DNA of 52,161 nt, from positions 1-52,161 of the forward strand of contig CAYXXN010000001.1 in assembly GCA_964469055.1 (NCBI GenBank), given 5' to 3'. The first letter of the stretch is position 1. Every line of letters starts with the position of its first letter. The notes under the pieces were generated by a model that ran no database searches, was not told where the DNA came from, and worked only from the letters and a program-made list of their open reading frames with translations. Below, in pieces: positions 8,945 through 16,944 of this stretch. Origin of the DNA: CAYXXN01 sp964469055 (lineage in GTDB: Bacteria; Acidobacteriota; Thermoanaerobaculia; Multivoradales; JAHEKO01). The position numbers and the translations under genes were made by a program.

Positions 8945-9531
8945 CGGAGGGCGTCCGCCTCCGCGCCGGGCGGCTCAAGGGCAGGCTGCTGGCCATCGGG
9001 CCCGGCGTCCGGCCGACCGGCTCGCGCGTGCGCGAGGCCCTCTTCGACGTGCTCGGCCCGCGCATCGAGGGAGCCCGGGTGCTCGATCTCTTCGCCGGCT
9101 CGGGAGCCGTCGGCCTCGAGGCCCTGAGCCGCGGCGCCGCCGAGGTGTTCCTGGTGGAGGCCGATCCCCGGGTCGTACGCGTGCTCCGCCGGACGGCGGC
9201 CGCCTTCGCGCCTGGCTGCGCCCGCGTCGTCCGACTCCACCTGCCGGGCCAGCTGGGCCGCCTCGCGACGATCGCGCCGCGGGGTTTCGACCTCGTCTTC
9301 GCCGATCCACCCTATCGCTTCGATCGACATGTCGAGCTGCTGACGGATGCCACCTCCCTGCTCACCGGCCACGGCGTCTTCGTCCTGGAGCACGCCGCCG
9401 CGGACGAGGTGCCGGCGGCCGTCGGCGAGCTGGCGCGCACGGACGTGCGTCGCTACGGAGAGTCCTGTCTGTCCTTCTACGAGCGCTCGACGATCTCCTC
9501 GCCCACGGCCGGCTCGCAGCCGAGGAAGTAG
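8941..9531 (+). CDS. rsmD: 16S rRNA (guanine966-N2)-methyltransferase RsmD
   Basis: SAM-dependent methyltransferase of the RsmD family, acting on G966 of 16S rRNA. It carries the SAM-binding motif DLFAGSGAVGLEALSRGA and the N6/N2-amine catalytic motif ADPPY. The N-terminal RLRAGRLKGRLL and PTGSRVREALFDVL are also typical of the family. 196 residues is the usual length. GTG 8941 is chosen because it overlaps the upstream stop. The last 55 bases overlap the convergent rex gene on the other strand. Confidence 0.93.
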   Translation: MTEGVRLRAGRLKGRLLAIGPGVRPTGSRVREALFDVLGPRIEGARVLDLFAGSGAVGLEALSRGAAEVFLVEADPRVVRVLRRTAAAFAPGCARVVRLHLPGQLGRLATIAPRGFDLVFADPPYRFDRHVELLTDATSLLTGHGVFVLEHAAADEVPAAVGELARTDVRRYGESCLSFYERSTISSPTAGSQPRK

Positions 9532-10136
9532 ACCAGCTCCTCGAGATAGATCCGCAGGTCGACCGTGCGGGTGCGCACGTGAGCGGCGCGTCGCAGCTGC
9601 ACGGGGGCGAAATTGAGCACCGAGCGCACGCCGGCGGCGACGAGCAGATCGTACGCCTCCTGGGCAGCAGAGGCCGGAACGGCGAGCACGCCGATCTCGG
9701 CGCCGTGCTGCCGTACGATCTGCGGCACCTCGCGAACGTGGAGAACGGTGAGCGGACCGACGACCGTGCCGACCTTGGTCTCGTCGACGTCGAACGTGCC
9801 CACGACCCGGAAGCTGCGGTGGTGGGTGGCGAAATGACGGGCAACGGCGGTTCCCAGCTGGCCCATGCCGACCACCACCAGGTTGTGGGATCGGTCGAGG
9901 CCGAGCAGGGAGCGCAGCCGCTCGACGAGATGATCGACGTCGTAGCCCACGCCGCGGATCCCGAACTCGCCGAATTGCGTGAGGTCCTTGCGGATTTGAG
10001 CCGCCGACAAGTCGAATCGAGTGGCGAGCTCGAGCGAAGAGATGCGAGTCATGCTCGCCCCCTGCAGCTCGCGCAAGCAGCGCAGGTAGACCGAAAGGCG
10101 GTTCAGCGTCAGGCAGGAAACGTCGGACGGCGGCAC
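9477..10136 (-). CDS. rex: redox-sensing transcriptional repressor Rex
   Basis: Rex represses fermentation and respiration genes until NADH binds. 219 residues. The winged-helix part contains RISSLELATRFDLSAAQIRKD followed by a loop ending GIRGVGYD, as in the family. The Rossmann NAD(H) site is VVVGMGQLGTA (near 87-97), followed by FDVDETKVG. A C-terminal helix completes the domain-swapped dimer. GTG start at 10136. It lies downstream of tRNA-Leu on the same strand. I saw no clear Rex operator (TTGTGAAN4TTCACAA-like) at its own start. Confidence 0.95.
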   Translation of the reverse strand: MPPSDVSCLTLNRLSVYLRCLRELQGASMTRISSLELATRFDLSAAQIRKDLTQFGEFGIRGVGYDVDHLVERLRSLLGLDRSHNLVVVGMGQLGTAVARHFATHHRSFRVVGTFDVDETKVGTVVGPLTVLHVREVPQIVRQHGAEIGVLAVPASAAQEAYDLLVAAGVRSVLNFAPVQLRRAAHVRTRTVDLRIYLEELVYFLGCEPAVGEEIVERS

Positions 10137-10160
10137 GGCGATTCTGTCACTTCAACGACG

Positions 10161-10185
10161 GCGCTTGCGCCTCCGGGCGCAGCGC
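10161..10185. other. hairpin between tRNA-Leu and rex
   Basis: GCGCTTGCGCC / GGCGCAGCGC with loop TCCG forms a 10-bp stem with one bulged base. It lies between the 3' end of tRNA-Leu(CAG) and rex. No T-run follows on either strand, so an intrinsic terminator is not supported; it could help tRNA 3' processing or attenuate rex. It may also be chance in GC-rich DNA. Confidence 0.3.
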
Positions 10186-10256
10186 GGAAGAATCCGACAG
10201 GCTTCGAACACGACAGGGATTCGCAGGAGGAGGACCCATCCGGAGTGTGGAGCAAC

Positions 10257-10345
10257 TGGTGCGAAAGGGGGGACTCGAACCCCCACGGCCTCAACGGCCA
10301 CAAGATCCTGAATCTTGCGCGTCTACCAGATTCCGCCACTTTCGC
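10257..10345 (-). tRNA. tRNA-Leu(CAG)
   Basis: Full cloverleaf on the minus strand. Acceptor GCGAAAG pairs with CTTTCGC. The anticodon stem CAAGA/TCTTG encloses TTCAGGA (anticodon CAG). A long variable arm (class II) and a T-arm GGGGG-TTCGAGT-CCCCC follow. Discriminator A and an encoded CCA occupy 10260-10257. Confidence 0.96.
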
Positions 10346-10355
10346 GCGCCGGCGG

Positions 10356-10384
10356 ATTGTAGCAGCCCGTGACGGCACGCCATA
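10356..10384 (-). promoter_or_regulatory. promoter of tRNA-Leu(CAG)
   Basis: On the minus strand TACAAT (10361-10356) lies about 10 bases before the tRNA 5' end. The sequence 17 bases upstream of it is TATGGC, a weak -35. The -10 is strong; the upstream half is tentative. The region also carries the start of the divergent rnr gene. Confidence 0.45.
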
Positions 10385-12651
10385 GAGGCGCCGGAGGCGA
10401 CGCGCCGCCGGCGAAGGAACAGGCGACGGCGAGCGCGACGTCGCGGGTCGCGGCGGCAACGGCGCTTCCCGGTGGCGAGGCGCTCGTCGTCGAGGCCGCG
10501 CGCGAGCGCCTGGCGGGCGCCGGGCGGCGGGGCCTCACGCTGGTGCAGCTGGCAGAGGCGTTGGCGCCTGCAGCAGGCCCGGACGAGGTCGAGGCGGCGC
10601 TCGGCGAGCTCGAGCGCGAGGGTTGGGCGGCGAGCTGGAACCGACGGTGGTTCGCGGTGCGCTGGACGGACTGGGTAGCGGGGAGAGTGCGCGCCACGCG
10701 CGGCGGCGACGCGCTCGTCGAGAGCGGGGCGGAGGGCGAGGCGGGATACTTCGTCAGCCGTCCGAACCTCAAGGGGGCACGCGACGGAGACCTGGTGCTG
10801 GTGCGGCCTCAGCGCCGGGGCCGGCCCCGACTCGGCAAGTTGCCCGAGGCGACGGTCCTCAAGGTGCTCGACACCCGGGCGGAGAGGTCGACGGGCCACT
10901 TGCGCAGCGACGGGAGGGAACGCTGGCTCGTGCCCTTCGACCCCCGCCGACAGCCGGAAGCGCTGGTGATGGACGACGCGGAGGGCCTCCCGGACGGAAC
11001 GTGGGTGGTCGTCGAGCTGGCCGCCGAAGGCGCCCGCGCCGGCCCCTTGCGCGGGCGAGTCGTCGAGACGCTGGGCACGCTGGACGAGCCCGGAACGGAC
11101 GTTCGCGTCATCCTTTCCCATTACGAGATCCCACAGGACTTCCCCTCCGGCCTGGTGGTGGCCGCGGCGGCCCTGCCGGCCGATCCCGCCGGGGACGACT
11201 TCGCGGGCCGCGAGGACCTGCGGCACGCCGTCATCTTCACCATCGACGGCGAGACGGCACGCGACTTCGACGACGCCATCGGCGTGGAGCGCCTGGCGGA
11301 CGGCTCGTTCCGGCTCGGCGTGCACATCGCGGACGTCGGCCACTACGTGCGCGAGGGCTCGCCCCTCGATCTCGAGGCCTACCGACGAGCGACCAGCGTC
11401 TACTTTCCCGACCGCGTCGTGCCCATGCTGCCGGAGGGGCTCTCCGATGGGCTGTGCTCGCTGCGCCCCGATGTACCCCGGCTCGCGCAGTCGGTGTTCC
11501 TCGAGTTCTCCCCGGACGGGACGGTGCGCGGGCGCCGATTCGCGGACACGGTGATCCGCAGCCGGCGCCGGCTGACCTACGGCGAGAGCCGCCGAGCGCT
11601 CGAGGAGCCGCGGCGAACGGACCGCGCCGAGTACGGGGAGGTGTTGCCCGCCCTCGAGACGGCGGCCGAGCTGATGCAGGTGCTCTACGGGCGGCGCCTG
11701 GAGCGCGGCTCGGTCGATTTCGATCTGCCGGAGGGAGACGTGATCCTGGACTCCGACGGGACCACGATCGGCGTCAAGCCCGGCGAGCGCAACGTCGCCC
11801 ACCGCATCATCGAGGAGTGCATGATCGCGGCCAACGAAGCCGTCGCTCAAGAGCTGTCGAGCCACGAATGCGTGGCGTTGTTCCGGGTGCATGATCCGCC
11901 CACCCCGGCCAGAGTGGAGGAGCTGCGCCAGCTCCTGCGTCCGTTCGGCCTCGAGCTGCCGACCGACCTCACCGTGCTCCACCCCAGCCACCTGCAACGC
12001 GTGCTGCAAAGCGTCGTTGGCAAGCCGGAGGAGGCCTTCGTCTCGACCGTCGTCCTGCGCACGCTGCAGCGCGCCGCCTATTCGCCCCAGGAGCGGGGGC
12101 ATTACGCGCTCGCCTCGCGCCACTACACGCATTTCACCTCTCCCATTCGGCGCTATCCGGACCTGTTGGTGCACCGCCGGCTGCGGGCCCTGCGGCGCAG
12201 CGCGGCGAGCGGCGAGGCGGCAGCGAGCAGGCTGGAGGAGCGTCTCCCGCGCCTCGCCGCTCACTGCAGCGCCAATGAACGCCGTGCGGAGCGCGCCGAA
12301 CGAGACCTTCTCCGCTGGAAGCTCGTGCGCTGGATGAGCGACCGGATCGGGGAGCGGTTCCGAGGCCGAGTCACGGGAGTGCAGCCTTTCGGCCTCTTCG
12401 TGCAGCTCGACGACCTCTTCGTGGATGGCCTCGTGCCGATCCAGACGCTCACCGACGACTTCTATTTGGTGGAGCTCGAGCAGCGCCGGCTGGTCGGGAG
12501 TCGCTCCGGCCGTGCCTTTCGCCTGGCGGACGCCGTCGAGATCGAGTTGGCGGGGGCGGACCCGCTGCGGCGAACGCTCGACCTGCGCATCGCCGATCTA
12601 CCGCCGGTGGCCCCGGAGCCGCGGGGCGCGCCGCCGCGCCGCCGCCGCTGA
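10369..12651 (+). CDS. rnr: ribonuclease R
   Basis: RNB-family 3'-5' exoribonuclease (760 residues). Domains: an N-terminal winged helix (about 40-100), cold-shock domains, the RNB core, then an S1 domain (about 660-745, with GRVTGVQPFGLFVQLDD). Catalytic aspartates are in TIDGETARDFDDA: Asp293, Asp299, Asp301 and Asp302, the same spacing as E. coli RNase R. HYTHFTSPIRRYPDLLVHR is the other RNB signature. The C-terminus is short and basic (PPRRRR). GTG 10369 is only 23 bases from the divergent tRNA; the first 40 residues are low-complexity, so the true start may be further in, but no ATG is available there. Confidence 0.93.
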   Translation: MTARHRGAGGDAPPAKEQATASATSRVAAATALPGGEALVVEAARERLAGAGRRGLTLVQLAEALAPAAGPDEVEAALGELEREGWAASWNRRWFAVRWTDWVAGRVRATRGGDALVESGAEGEAGYFVSRPNLKGARDGDLVLVRPQRRGRPRLGKLPEATVLKVLDTRAERSTGHLRSDGRERWLVPFDPRRQPEALVMDDAEGLPDGTWVVVELAAEGARAGPLRGRVVETLGTLDEPGTDVRVILSHYEIPQDFPSGLVVAAAALPADPAGDDFAGREDLRHAVIFTIDGETARDFDDAIGVERLADGSFRLGVHIADVGHYVREGSPLDLEAYRRATSVYFPDRVVPMLPEGLSDGLCSLRPDVPRLAQSVFLEFSPDGTVRGRRFADTVIRSRRRLTYGESRRALEEPRRTDRAEYGEVLPALETAAELMQVLYGRRLERGSVDFDLPEGDVILDSDGTTIGVKPGERNVAHRIIEECMIAANEAVAQELSSHECVALFRVHDPPTPARVEELRQLLRPFGLELPTDLTVLHPSHLQRVLQSVVGKPEEAFVSTVVLRTLQRAAYSPQERGHYALASRHYTHFTSPIRRYPDLLVHRRLRALRRSAASGEAAASRLEERLPRLAAHCSANERRAERAERDLLRWKLVRWMSDRIGERFRGRVTGVQPFGLFVQLDDLFVDGLVPIQTLTDDFYLVELEQRRLVGSRSGRAFRLADAVEIELAGADPLRRTLDLRIADLPPVAPEPRGAPPRRRR

Positions 12652-12765
12652 GCCCCGACCGTCCCTTGCTAGACTGGCGCCGTATGGGTCGCCACGCCCT
12701 CGAGCCACGGGCGCTTCGCGCCGGACGCCTCCTCCTCCGCGCCACGGCCGAGTGAGGGGGGCGTC

Positions 12766-14058
12766 GTGTCTTCGCCGACGGTCGCCATCGTCGGGCGTCC
12801 CAACGTCGGCAAGTCGACCCTGTTCAACCGACTGATGGGGAGGCGGCAGGCGATCGTCCACGACCTGCCCGGGGTGACCCGGGACCGCGTCAGTGGTCTG
12901 GCGAGCGTCGACGGGCGCAGCCTGCACCTGGTGGACACGGGCGGGCTCCTCGTTGGAGACGACGAGCTCGGCATCAACCGGCAGGTCATGCAGGCGGTCG
13001 CTCTGAGCGACCTCGTGCTGCTGGTCGTCGACGGGAGCGCGGGCCCGCTGCCCGCCGACCAGCACGTGCGGGATGCGCTGCGGCCGTTCGGCAAGCCGAC
13101 CGTGCTGGTGATCAACAAGGGTGACACGCGGGCGGCCCGCGACGGCTTTCACGAGTTCAGCCGCCTCGGCGTGGAGCCGCGCATCCTGTTGTCGGCCGAG
13201 CATGGCGAGGGGCTGCCGGAACTGCGCCGGGTCATCCTCGATCGCGTGCCCGTGGCCGCCGAGGCCGAGCGTTCCACGGCTCCGCGCTTGGCGATCGTGG
13301 GCCGTCCCAACGTCGGCAAGTCGTCGATCTTGAACCGCCTGGTGGGGGAGGAGCGGGCTCTCGTCGCGGCCACGCCCGGCACCACCCGCGACCCCGTCGA
13401 CTCCCTGGTGGTGCGTTCCGGCCGCTCCTACCTCTGGATCGACACGGCCGGCATCCGCCGGCGCAGCAAGACGGCCGACGGCGCGGAGGCCCTCGCCGTC
13501 CTGATGGCGAGCCGCCAGGTGGAGGCCGCGGAGGTCGCCCTGCTCGTGCTCGACGCTTCCCAAGGCGTCACCTCGGGTGACCTCGCGATCGCCGACTCGA
13601 TCCGCGAGCTGGGGCGCGCCGCCGTCGTGGCGGTCAACAAGTGGGACCTGCTGGACGAAGCGGCCCGGGTCCGCCTCGAGGCGAGCTGGGAGCGGCTCGA
13701 CGAGCTGCTCGGCGGCCCGCGGCGCGTCAATGTCGCGGCGACGACCGGGCGAGGTCTGGAGAAGCTCTACCCGGCGATCGATGAAACCTTGGCCGCTTTC
13801 CGCCTCGAGGTTTCCACCGGGGAACTCAACCGCATCCTGGAACGGGCCGTCGCGGCGCGCCACCCCCCGGCCAGTCGGGGAAGGCCATGGAAGCTCTATT
13901 ACGCCACCCAGGTGGCGACGGGCCCGCCCACCTTCATGCTGTTCGCGAATCGGACGCTGCCGCGCGCCACGGCGTATCGCCGCTACCTGGAGCGCGCGCT
14001 GCGCGAGGCGCTCCTGCTGCGCGGCGTCCCGGTGCGGCTCGTCCTGCGGCGACGGTAG
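12766..14058 (+). CDS. der: ribosome biogenesis GTPase Der
   Basis: Essential double GTPase (EngA) for 50S subunit assembly; 430 residues. It has two G domains, each with P-loop GRPNVGKS (residues 10-17 and about 179-186) and with DLPGVTRDR / [12 protein letters not shown] switch regions. NKWD is the G4 of domain 2, NKGD that of domain 1. The C-terminal KH-like domain ends [12 protein letters not shown] start follows GAGGGGGG. Upstream, TAGACT (12670-12675) may be a -10 element, and a 23-codon reading frame lies at 12684-12755. Confidence 0.97.
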   Translation: MSSPTVAIVGRPNVGKSTLFNRLMGRRQAIVHDLPGVTRDRVSGLASVDGRSLHLVDTGGLLVGDDELGINRQVMQAVALSDLVLLVVDGSAGPLPADQHVRDALRPFGKPTVLVINKGDTRAARDGFHEFSRLGVEPRILLSAEHGEGLPELRRVILDRVPVAAEAERSTAPRLAIVGRPNVGKSSILNRLVGEERALVAATPGTTRDPVDSLVVRSGRSYLWIDTAGIRRRSKTADGAEALAVLMASRQVEAAEVALLVLDASQGVTSGDLAIADSIRELGRAAVVAVNKWDLLDEAARVRLEASWERLDELLGGPRRVNVAATTGRGLEKLYPAIDETLAAFRLEVSTGELNRILERAVAARHPPASRGRPWKLYYATQVATGPPTFMLFANRTLPRATAYRRYLERALREALLLRGVPVRLVLRRR

Positions 14059-14096
14059 CGGCGGCGGGGAGCTGAAGGGCGGGACGGAAAAGCGCC

Positions 14097-14126
14097 TTGA
14101 CGGCCGTCGGCTCGGCCGTGTAGCTT
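14097..14126 (+). promoter_or_regulatory. promoter of the IHF/HU gene
   Basis: TTGACG (14097-14102), an 18-base spacer and TAGCTT (14121-14126), about 72 bases before the ATG. It matches the TTGAC(C/G)/TA-N3-T pattern found elsewhere in this window. The leader is locally AT-rich and then contains a GGCCCCTCGGGGGTC-type hairpin. Confidence 0.5.
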
Positions 14127-14197
14127 CAACCAGTACCTTTGAGATTCTGCTTGAGGTTTGTGTCCCTGGCGGCCCCTCGGGGGTCGCGCCGCCGGCC

Positions 14198-14521
14198 ATG
14201 AAGATGCAGCGCAGATCGGGCACCTCGACCACCAAGGCGGACCTCGTGGACCTCGTCTACCGTACTCACGGGGGCCTCACCAAGCACGAAGCTACGGAAG
14301 TCGTCGAGAGCATCCTCCGCCACTTGAAGACCAACCTCCTGGCCGGCAAGTCGGTCAAGATCCACAACTTCGGGGTCTTCGAGGTGGTGCCGCGGCGGGG
14401 CCGAGTGGGAGTAGACCCGGCCAGCGGGGAGCGCATCTTCATTCCCGCGCGGCGCGGCCTCGCCTTCCGTCCAGCCGATCGCCTGAAGCGCGAGCTGGCC
14501 CCGAGCGACGACGAGAGTTGA
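14198..14521 (+). CDS. IHF/HU family DNA-bending protein
   Basis: Nucleoid protein of the HU/IHF family (107 residues) that bends DNA as a dimer. TKADLVDLVYRTHGGLTKHE forms the N-terminal helices, VKIHNFGVFEV the central strand, then RRGRVGVDPASGERIFIP, the beta arm with its intercalating proline, and RRGLAFRPADRLKREL at the end. The pairing with a MerR-type gene directly downstream is the arrangement known for ihfA in many delta-proteobacteria and Acidobacteria, so IHF-alpha is more likely than HU. ATG 14198 is the only good start; a second ATG lies two codons in. Confidence 0.88.
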   Translation: MKMQRRSGTSTTKADLVDLVYRTHGGLTKHEATEVVESILRHLKTNLLAGKSVKIHNFGVFEVVPRRGRVGVDPASGERIFIPARRGLAFRPADRLKRELAPSDDES

Positions 14522-14528
14522 CGGTCCC

Positions 14529-15002
14529 GTGGCCAAGAAGCTCTTCTACAAGATCGGCGAGGCCTGCAAGCAGCTGGACATCCAGCCCTACGTGCTGCGC
14601 TACTGGGAGACCGAGTTCGCGGCCCTCTCGCCGAGCAAGAGCCGCTCCGGCCAGCGCGTCTACAGCGAAGACGATCTGCGGATGATCCGGCGGATCAAGG
14701 AGCTCCTCTACGACGAGGGATTCACCATCGCCGGCGCCAAGAAGCGACTGGAGGCGGAGGTGGCGGCGGGCGGACCGAAGGTCCGCGCCCTGCACGCCGT
14801 GCCCGTGCACGAGCCAGACCAGCCCCTCGACGAACCGGACACTGTGGAGGCCGCGTCCGAGGACACGCTCGCCGAGGTAGTGGTGGAAGCGACCGGCGAG
14901 GCTGGCCTCGCCGACGATCGGCTTCGGGAAGGCCTGGCTCGAGCGCTGCGCCAGGCGCGCGAGATCCTCGCTCTGCTGGGTCCCGCGTCTTCCCCCCGCT
15001 AG
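14529..15002 (+). CDS. MerR-family transcriptional regulator
   Basis: 157 residues, GTG start. The N-terminal winged helix is a clear MerR DNA-binding domain: FYKIGEACKQLDIQPYVLRYWETEF (the recognition helix and wing are about residues 6-30), then SGQRVYSEDDLRMIRRIKELL. The remainder is Ala/Glu-rich with no metal-binding cysteines, so it is not a metal sensor of the classical kind. It lies seven bases after the IHF gene and is probably co-transcribed. Its targets are not known. Confidence 0.88.
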   Translation: MAKKLFYKIGEACKQLDIQPYVLRYWETEFAALSPSKSRSGQRVYSEDDLRMIRRIKELLYDEGFTIAGAKKRLEAEVAAGGPKVRALHAVPVHEPDQPLDEPDTVEAASEDTLAEVVVEATGEAGLADDRLREGLARALRQAREILALLGPASSPR

Positions 15003-15031
15003 GCCCCTCCGGTACACTCTGGCGTCCCGGT

Positions 15032-15108
15032 CGGGACGTGGCGCAGCCTGGTAGCGCACCTGAATGGGGTTCAGGGGGTCGCGAGTTCAAATCTCGCCGT
15101 CCCGACCA
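15032..15108 (+). tRNA. tRNA-Pro(GGG)
   Basis: Acceptor CGGGACG pairs with CGTCCCG. The D-arm GCGCAGCCTGGTAGCGC is nearly that of E. coli tRNA-Pro. The anticodon stem CCTGA/TCAGG holds ATGGGGT (anticodon GGG). The T-arm is GCGAG-TTCAAAT-CTCGC. Discriminator A and encoded CCA end at 15108. TACACT at 15013-15018 could be its -10, with a weak -35. Confidence 0.96.
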
Positions 15109-15125
15109 GCCAACTCCCCCTAGCG

Positions 15126-15596
15126 ATGAGCGAGATGCGCGAGATCACCGGCCGGCTGGACGGCACGGGCAAGCGCTTCGGCGTCGTCGCTTCGCGTTTC
15201 AACGAGCGCATCGTCGAACGGCTGGTGACAGGCGCCCTCGACACCCTCCGCCGGCACGGCGCCGAGGAGATCGAGGTCGTTCGGGTCCCCGGCGCCTGGG
15301 AGATTCCAGCGGCGCTGGAGGAGCTGGCGGCCGCCGGTCGCCACGACGCCTTGATCGCGCTGGGAGCCGTCCTGCGCGGCGAGACGCCGCATTTCGATTT
15401 GCTCAGCGCCGAGGCCAGCCGGGGCATCGCTCGGGTGGCCGGCACCTATCGCGTGCCCATCGGCTTCGGCCTCCTGACCTGCGACACCGCCCGGCAGGCC
15501 GAGGAGCGCTCCGGCGGCAAGGCGGGCAACAAGGGCAGGGAGGCCGCGCTCGCCGCCCTCGAGATGGCCGACGTCGTGCGGCAGCTGCGCAGGTGA
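15126..15596 (+). CDS. ribH: 6,7-dimethyl-8-ribityllumazine synthase
   Basis: Penultimate step of riboflavin synthesis: condenses the pyrimidine RibD product with dihydroxybutanone phosphate. 156 residues, usual length. Family motifs in order: FGVVASRFNERI, VPGAWEIPAALE, GAVLRGETPHFD (with the catalytic His) and GFGLLTCDTARQAEER then GGKAGNKG. It begins 17 bases after tRNA-Pro, leaving no room for an FMN riboswitch. Its stop overlaps the nusB start (GTGA), the common ribH-nusB pair. Confidence 0.96.
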   Translation: MSEMREITGRLDGTGKRFGVVASRFNERIVERLVTGALDTLRRHGAEEIEVVRVPGAWEIPAALEELAAAGRHDALIALGAVLRGETPHFDLLSAEASRGIARVAGTYRVPIGFGLLTCDTARQAEERSGGKAGNKGREAALAALEMADVVRQLRR

Positions 15597-16069
15597 CGAA
15601 GCGGCGCCGTGGGCGCGAGATGGCGATGCAAATGCTCTACCAGAGCGAGCTCGGGGGCTGGAACGCGCAGCAAGTCCTGGCCCGCTTCGATGCTGCCGAG
15701 CTCACCGCCTCCGAAGGCGCGGAGAGCGAGCTCGAGGCAGAGCCCTTGGAGCTCGCGCAGGTCAACGAAGCGTTCGCGTACGCCCGCTTCCTCGTCACGG
15801 GAACCCTCGAGCGCCGCGCGCAGATCGACGAGCTCATCACCAGCCAGGCGGAGAACTGGCGGCTGGAGCGCATGCCGGTCGTCGACCGCAACATCTTGCG
15901 GCTCGCCGTCTTCGAGATGCTCGTCGAGCACGACGTCCCCAAGGTCGTCGTCCTCGACGAGGCCATCGAGCTGGCGAAGAAATACGGTGCCGAGCAGTCG
16001 GGAGCCTTCGTCAACGGGCTGCTCGACGGCCTGTTGAAGGCGAGGGTGTTTCCGGGGAGAATGACTTGA
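15593..16069 (+). CDS. nusB: transcription antitermination factor NusB
   Basis: NusB binds boxA RNA with ribosomal S10 in rRNA antitermination. 158 residues. RRRGREMAMQMLYQSELGG is the characteristic N-terminus; ERMPVVDRNILRLAVFEML and VPKVVVLDEAIELAKKYG are the conserved C-terminal helices, followed by GAFVNGLLDGLLK. The GTG at 15593 is chosen because it overlaps the ribH stop by four bases and gives the expected N-terminus. Confidence 0.96.
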   Translation: MTKRRRGREMAMQMLYQSELGGWNAQQVLARFDAAELTASEGAESELEAEPLELAQVNEAFAYARFLVTGTLERRAQIDELITSQAENWRLERMPVVDRNILRLAVFEMLVEHDVPKVVVLDEAIELAKKYGAEQSGAFVNGLLDGLLKARVFPGRMT

Positions 16070-16100
16070 TGGGTCGCTGCTCTCCCGAGAAAGGAATCCA

Positions 16101-16616
16101 GTGAACCGCCGTTCTCTCGCGCTCGTCTGCGTCCTCCTCGACGGCTGCGGCTACGGCCTCGTGGGACGCACCAGCAGCCTGCCGCCCGACATCGAGGAGA
16201 TCTACATCCAACCGCTGTCGAACCGTACCCTGAGGGAGCAGATCGATCAGGAGTTCACCCGCGCCATCACCAACGAGTTCCTGCGGCGGCCGCGGTTCAA
16301 GATCGTCAACACCGCCAACGAGGCCGACGCCGTCCTGACCGGAGAGGTGTCGAACTTCCAGGTGCGTGCCGTGTTGTTCGGCGCCGAGGACGAGGGCCGC
16401 GCCCGCGAGTACGAGATCCTGGTGTTGGCGAGGATGGAGTTTCGGCGCAGCGGCACCGAAGAGGTGATCTGGCAGCAACCCTTCTACCAGTTCCGTGAGA
16501 ACTACACCTTCGACCTGGACCCGCTGAGCTTCACCGACCGCGAGGACCTCGCCGTGCTCGAGGTGGCCGACGAGTTCGCGGAAACGCTGGTGATCGATAT
16601 CCTGGAAGGGTTCTAG
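16101..16616 (+). CDS. lptE: LPS-assembly lipoprotein LptE
   Basis: Outer-membrane lipoprotein that plugs and assembles LptD. 171 residues. A short signal ends in LLDGCGYGLVG; the Cys-Gly-Tyr start of the mature protein is typical of LptE, though Asp at -2 of the lipobox is unusual. LPPDIEEIYIQPLSNRT and LTGEVSNFQVRAV match the family. GTG start preceded by AAGGAA. Its TAG stop shares the CTAG at 16613-16616 with the convergent rpsT stop. Other Lpt genes are at 29018-31387 and 42618-45490; no lptD is in the window. Confidence 0.85.
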   Translation: MNRRSLALVCVLLDGCGYGLVGRTSSLPPDIEEIYIQPLSNRTLREQIDQEFTRAITNEFLRRPRFKIVNTANEADAVLTGEVSNFQVRAVLFGAEDEGRAREYEILVLARMEFRRSGTEEVIWQQPFYQFRENYTFDLDPLSFTDREDLAVLEVADEFAETLVIDILEGF

Positions 16617-16876
16617 CCGAGCCGGGTCACGGCCTTGGTCAGCCGTGACTTGGTACGCGCCGCCGCGTTGGCGTGAACGATGCCCTTCTGCGCCGTCGCG
16701 TCGACGACGCCGAGCGTCTCCGGCAGGGTCGCTCGCGCCGTCGCGCCGTCGCCGCTGGCGATGGCGGCGCGCAGCTTCTTGACCGCGGAGCGCATCGCCG
16801 AGCGCTGGGCGCGGTTGCGGATCTGCCGCTGGCGCGACTGCCGATTCTTCTTCTCGGCGGAGGGGTTGTTCGCCAT
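16613..16876 (-). CDS. rpsT: 30S ribosomal protein S20
   Basis: 87 residues, Lys/Arg/Ala-rich and helical, as in all S20. NNPSAEKKNRQSRQRQIRNR at the N-terminus and KGIVHANAAARTKSRLTKAV at the C-terminus are the family hallmarks (16S binding). ATG start with an AGAGGAAG ribosome-binding site. It has its own promoter and a leader palindrome (see 16890-16905). Confidence 0.97.
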   Translation of the reverse strand: MANNPSAEKKNRQSRQRQIRNRAQRSAMRSAVKKLRAAIASGDGATARATLPETLGVVDATAQKGIVHANAAARTKSRLTKAVTRLG

Positions 16877-16889
16877 CCTGCTTCCTCTC

Positions 16890-16905
16890 TCGCGCCCGGG
16901 CGCGA
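16890..16905. promoter_or_regulatory. palindrome in the rpsT 5' leader
   Basis: TCGCGCCCGGGCGCGA is an exact 16-base palindrome placed between the predicted rpsT transcription start (near 16909) and its ribosome-binding site. As RNA it gives a 6-bp GC stem with a CCGG loop at the very 5' end of the message. A role in S20 autoregulation or mRNA stability is inference. Confidence 0.4.
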
Positions 16906-16915
16906 AGAACGCGGC

Positions 16916-16944
16916 AGTCTAGCCGCTCGCCTAGCCGGCGTCAA
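16916..16944 (-). promoter_or_regulatory. promoter of rpsT
   Basis: On the minus strand TTGACG (16944-16939), a 17-base spacer and TAGACT (16921-16916). It overlaps the end of cpoB and points at rpsT, whose ATG lies about 33 bases after the predicted start site. Confidence 0.65.

Noticed and set aside
15109..15125. FMN riboswitch before ribH
   Set aside because: The gap after tRNA-Pro is 17 bases, far too short.
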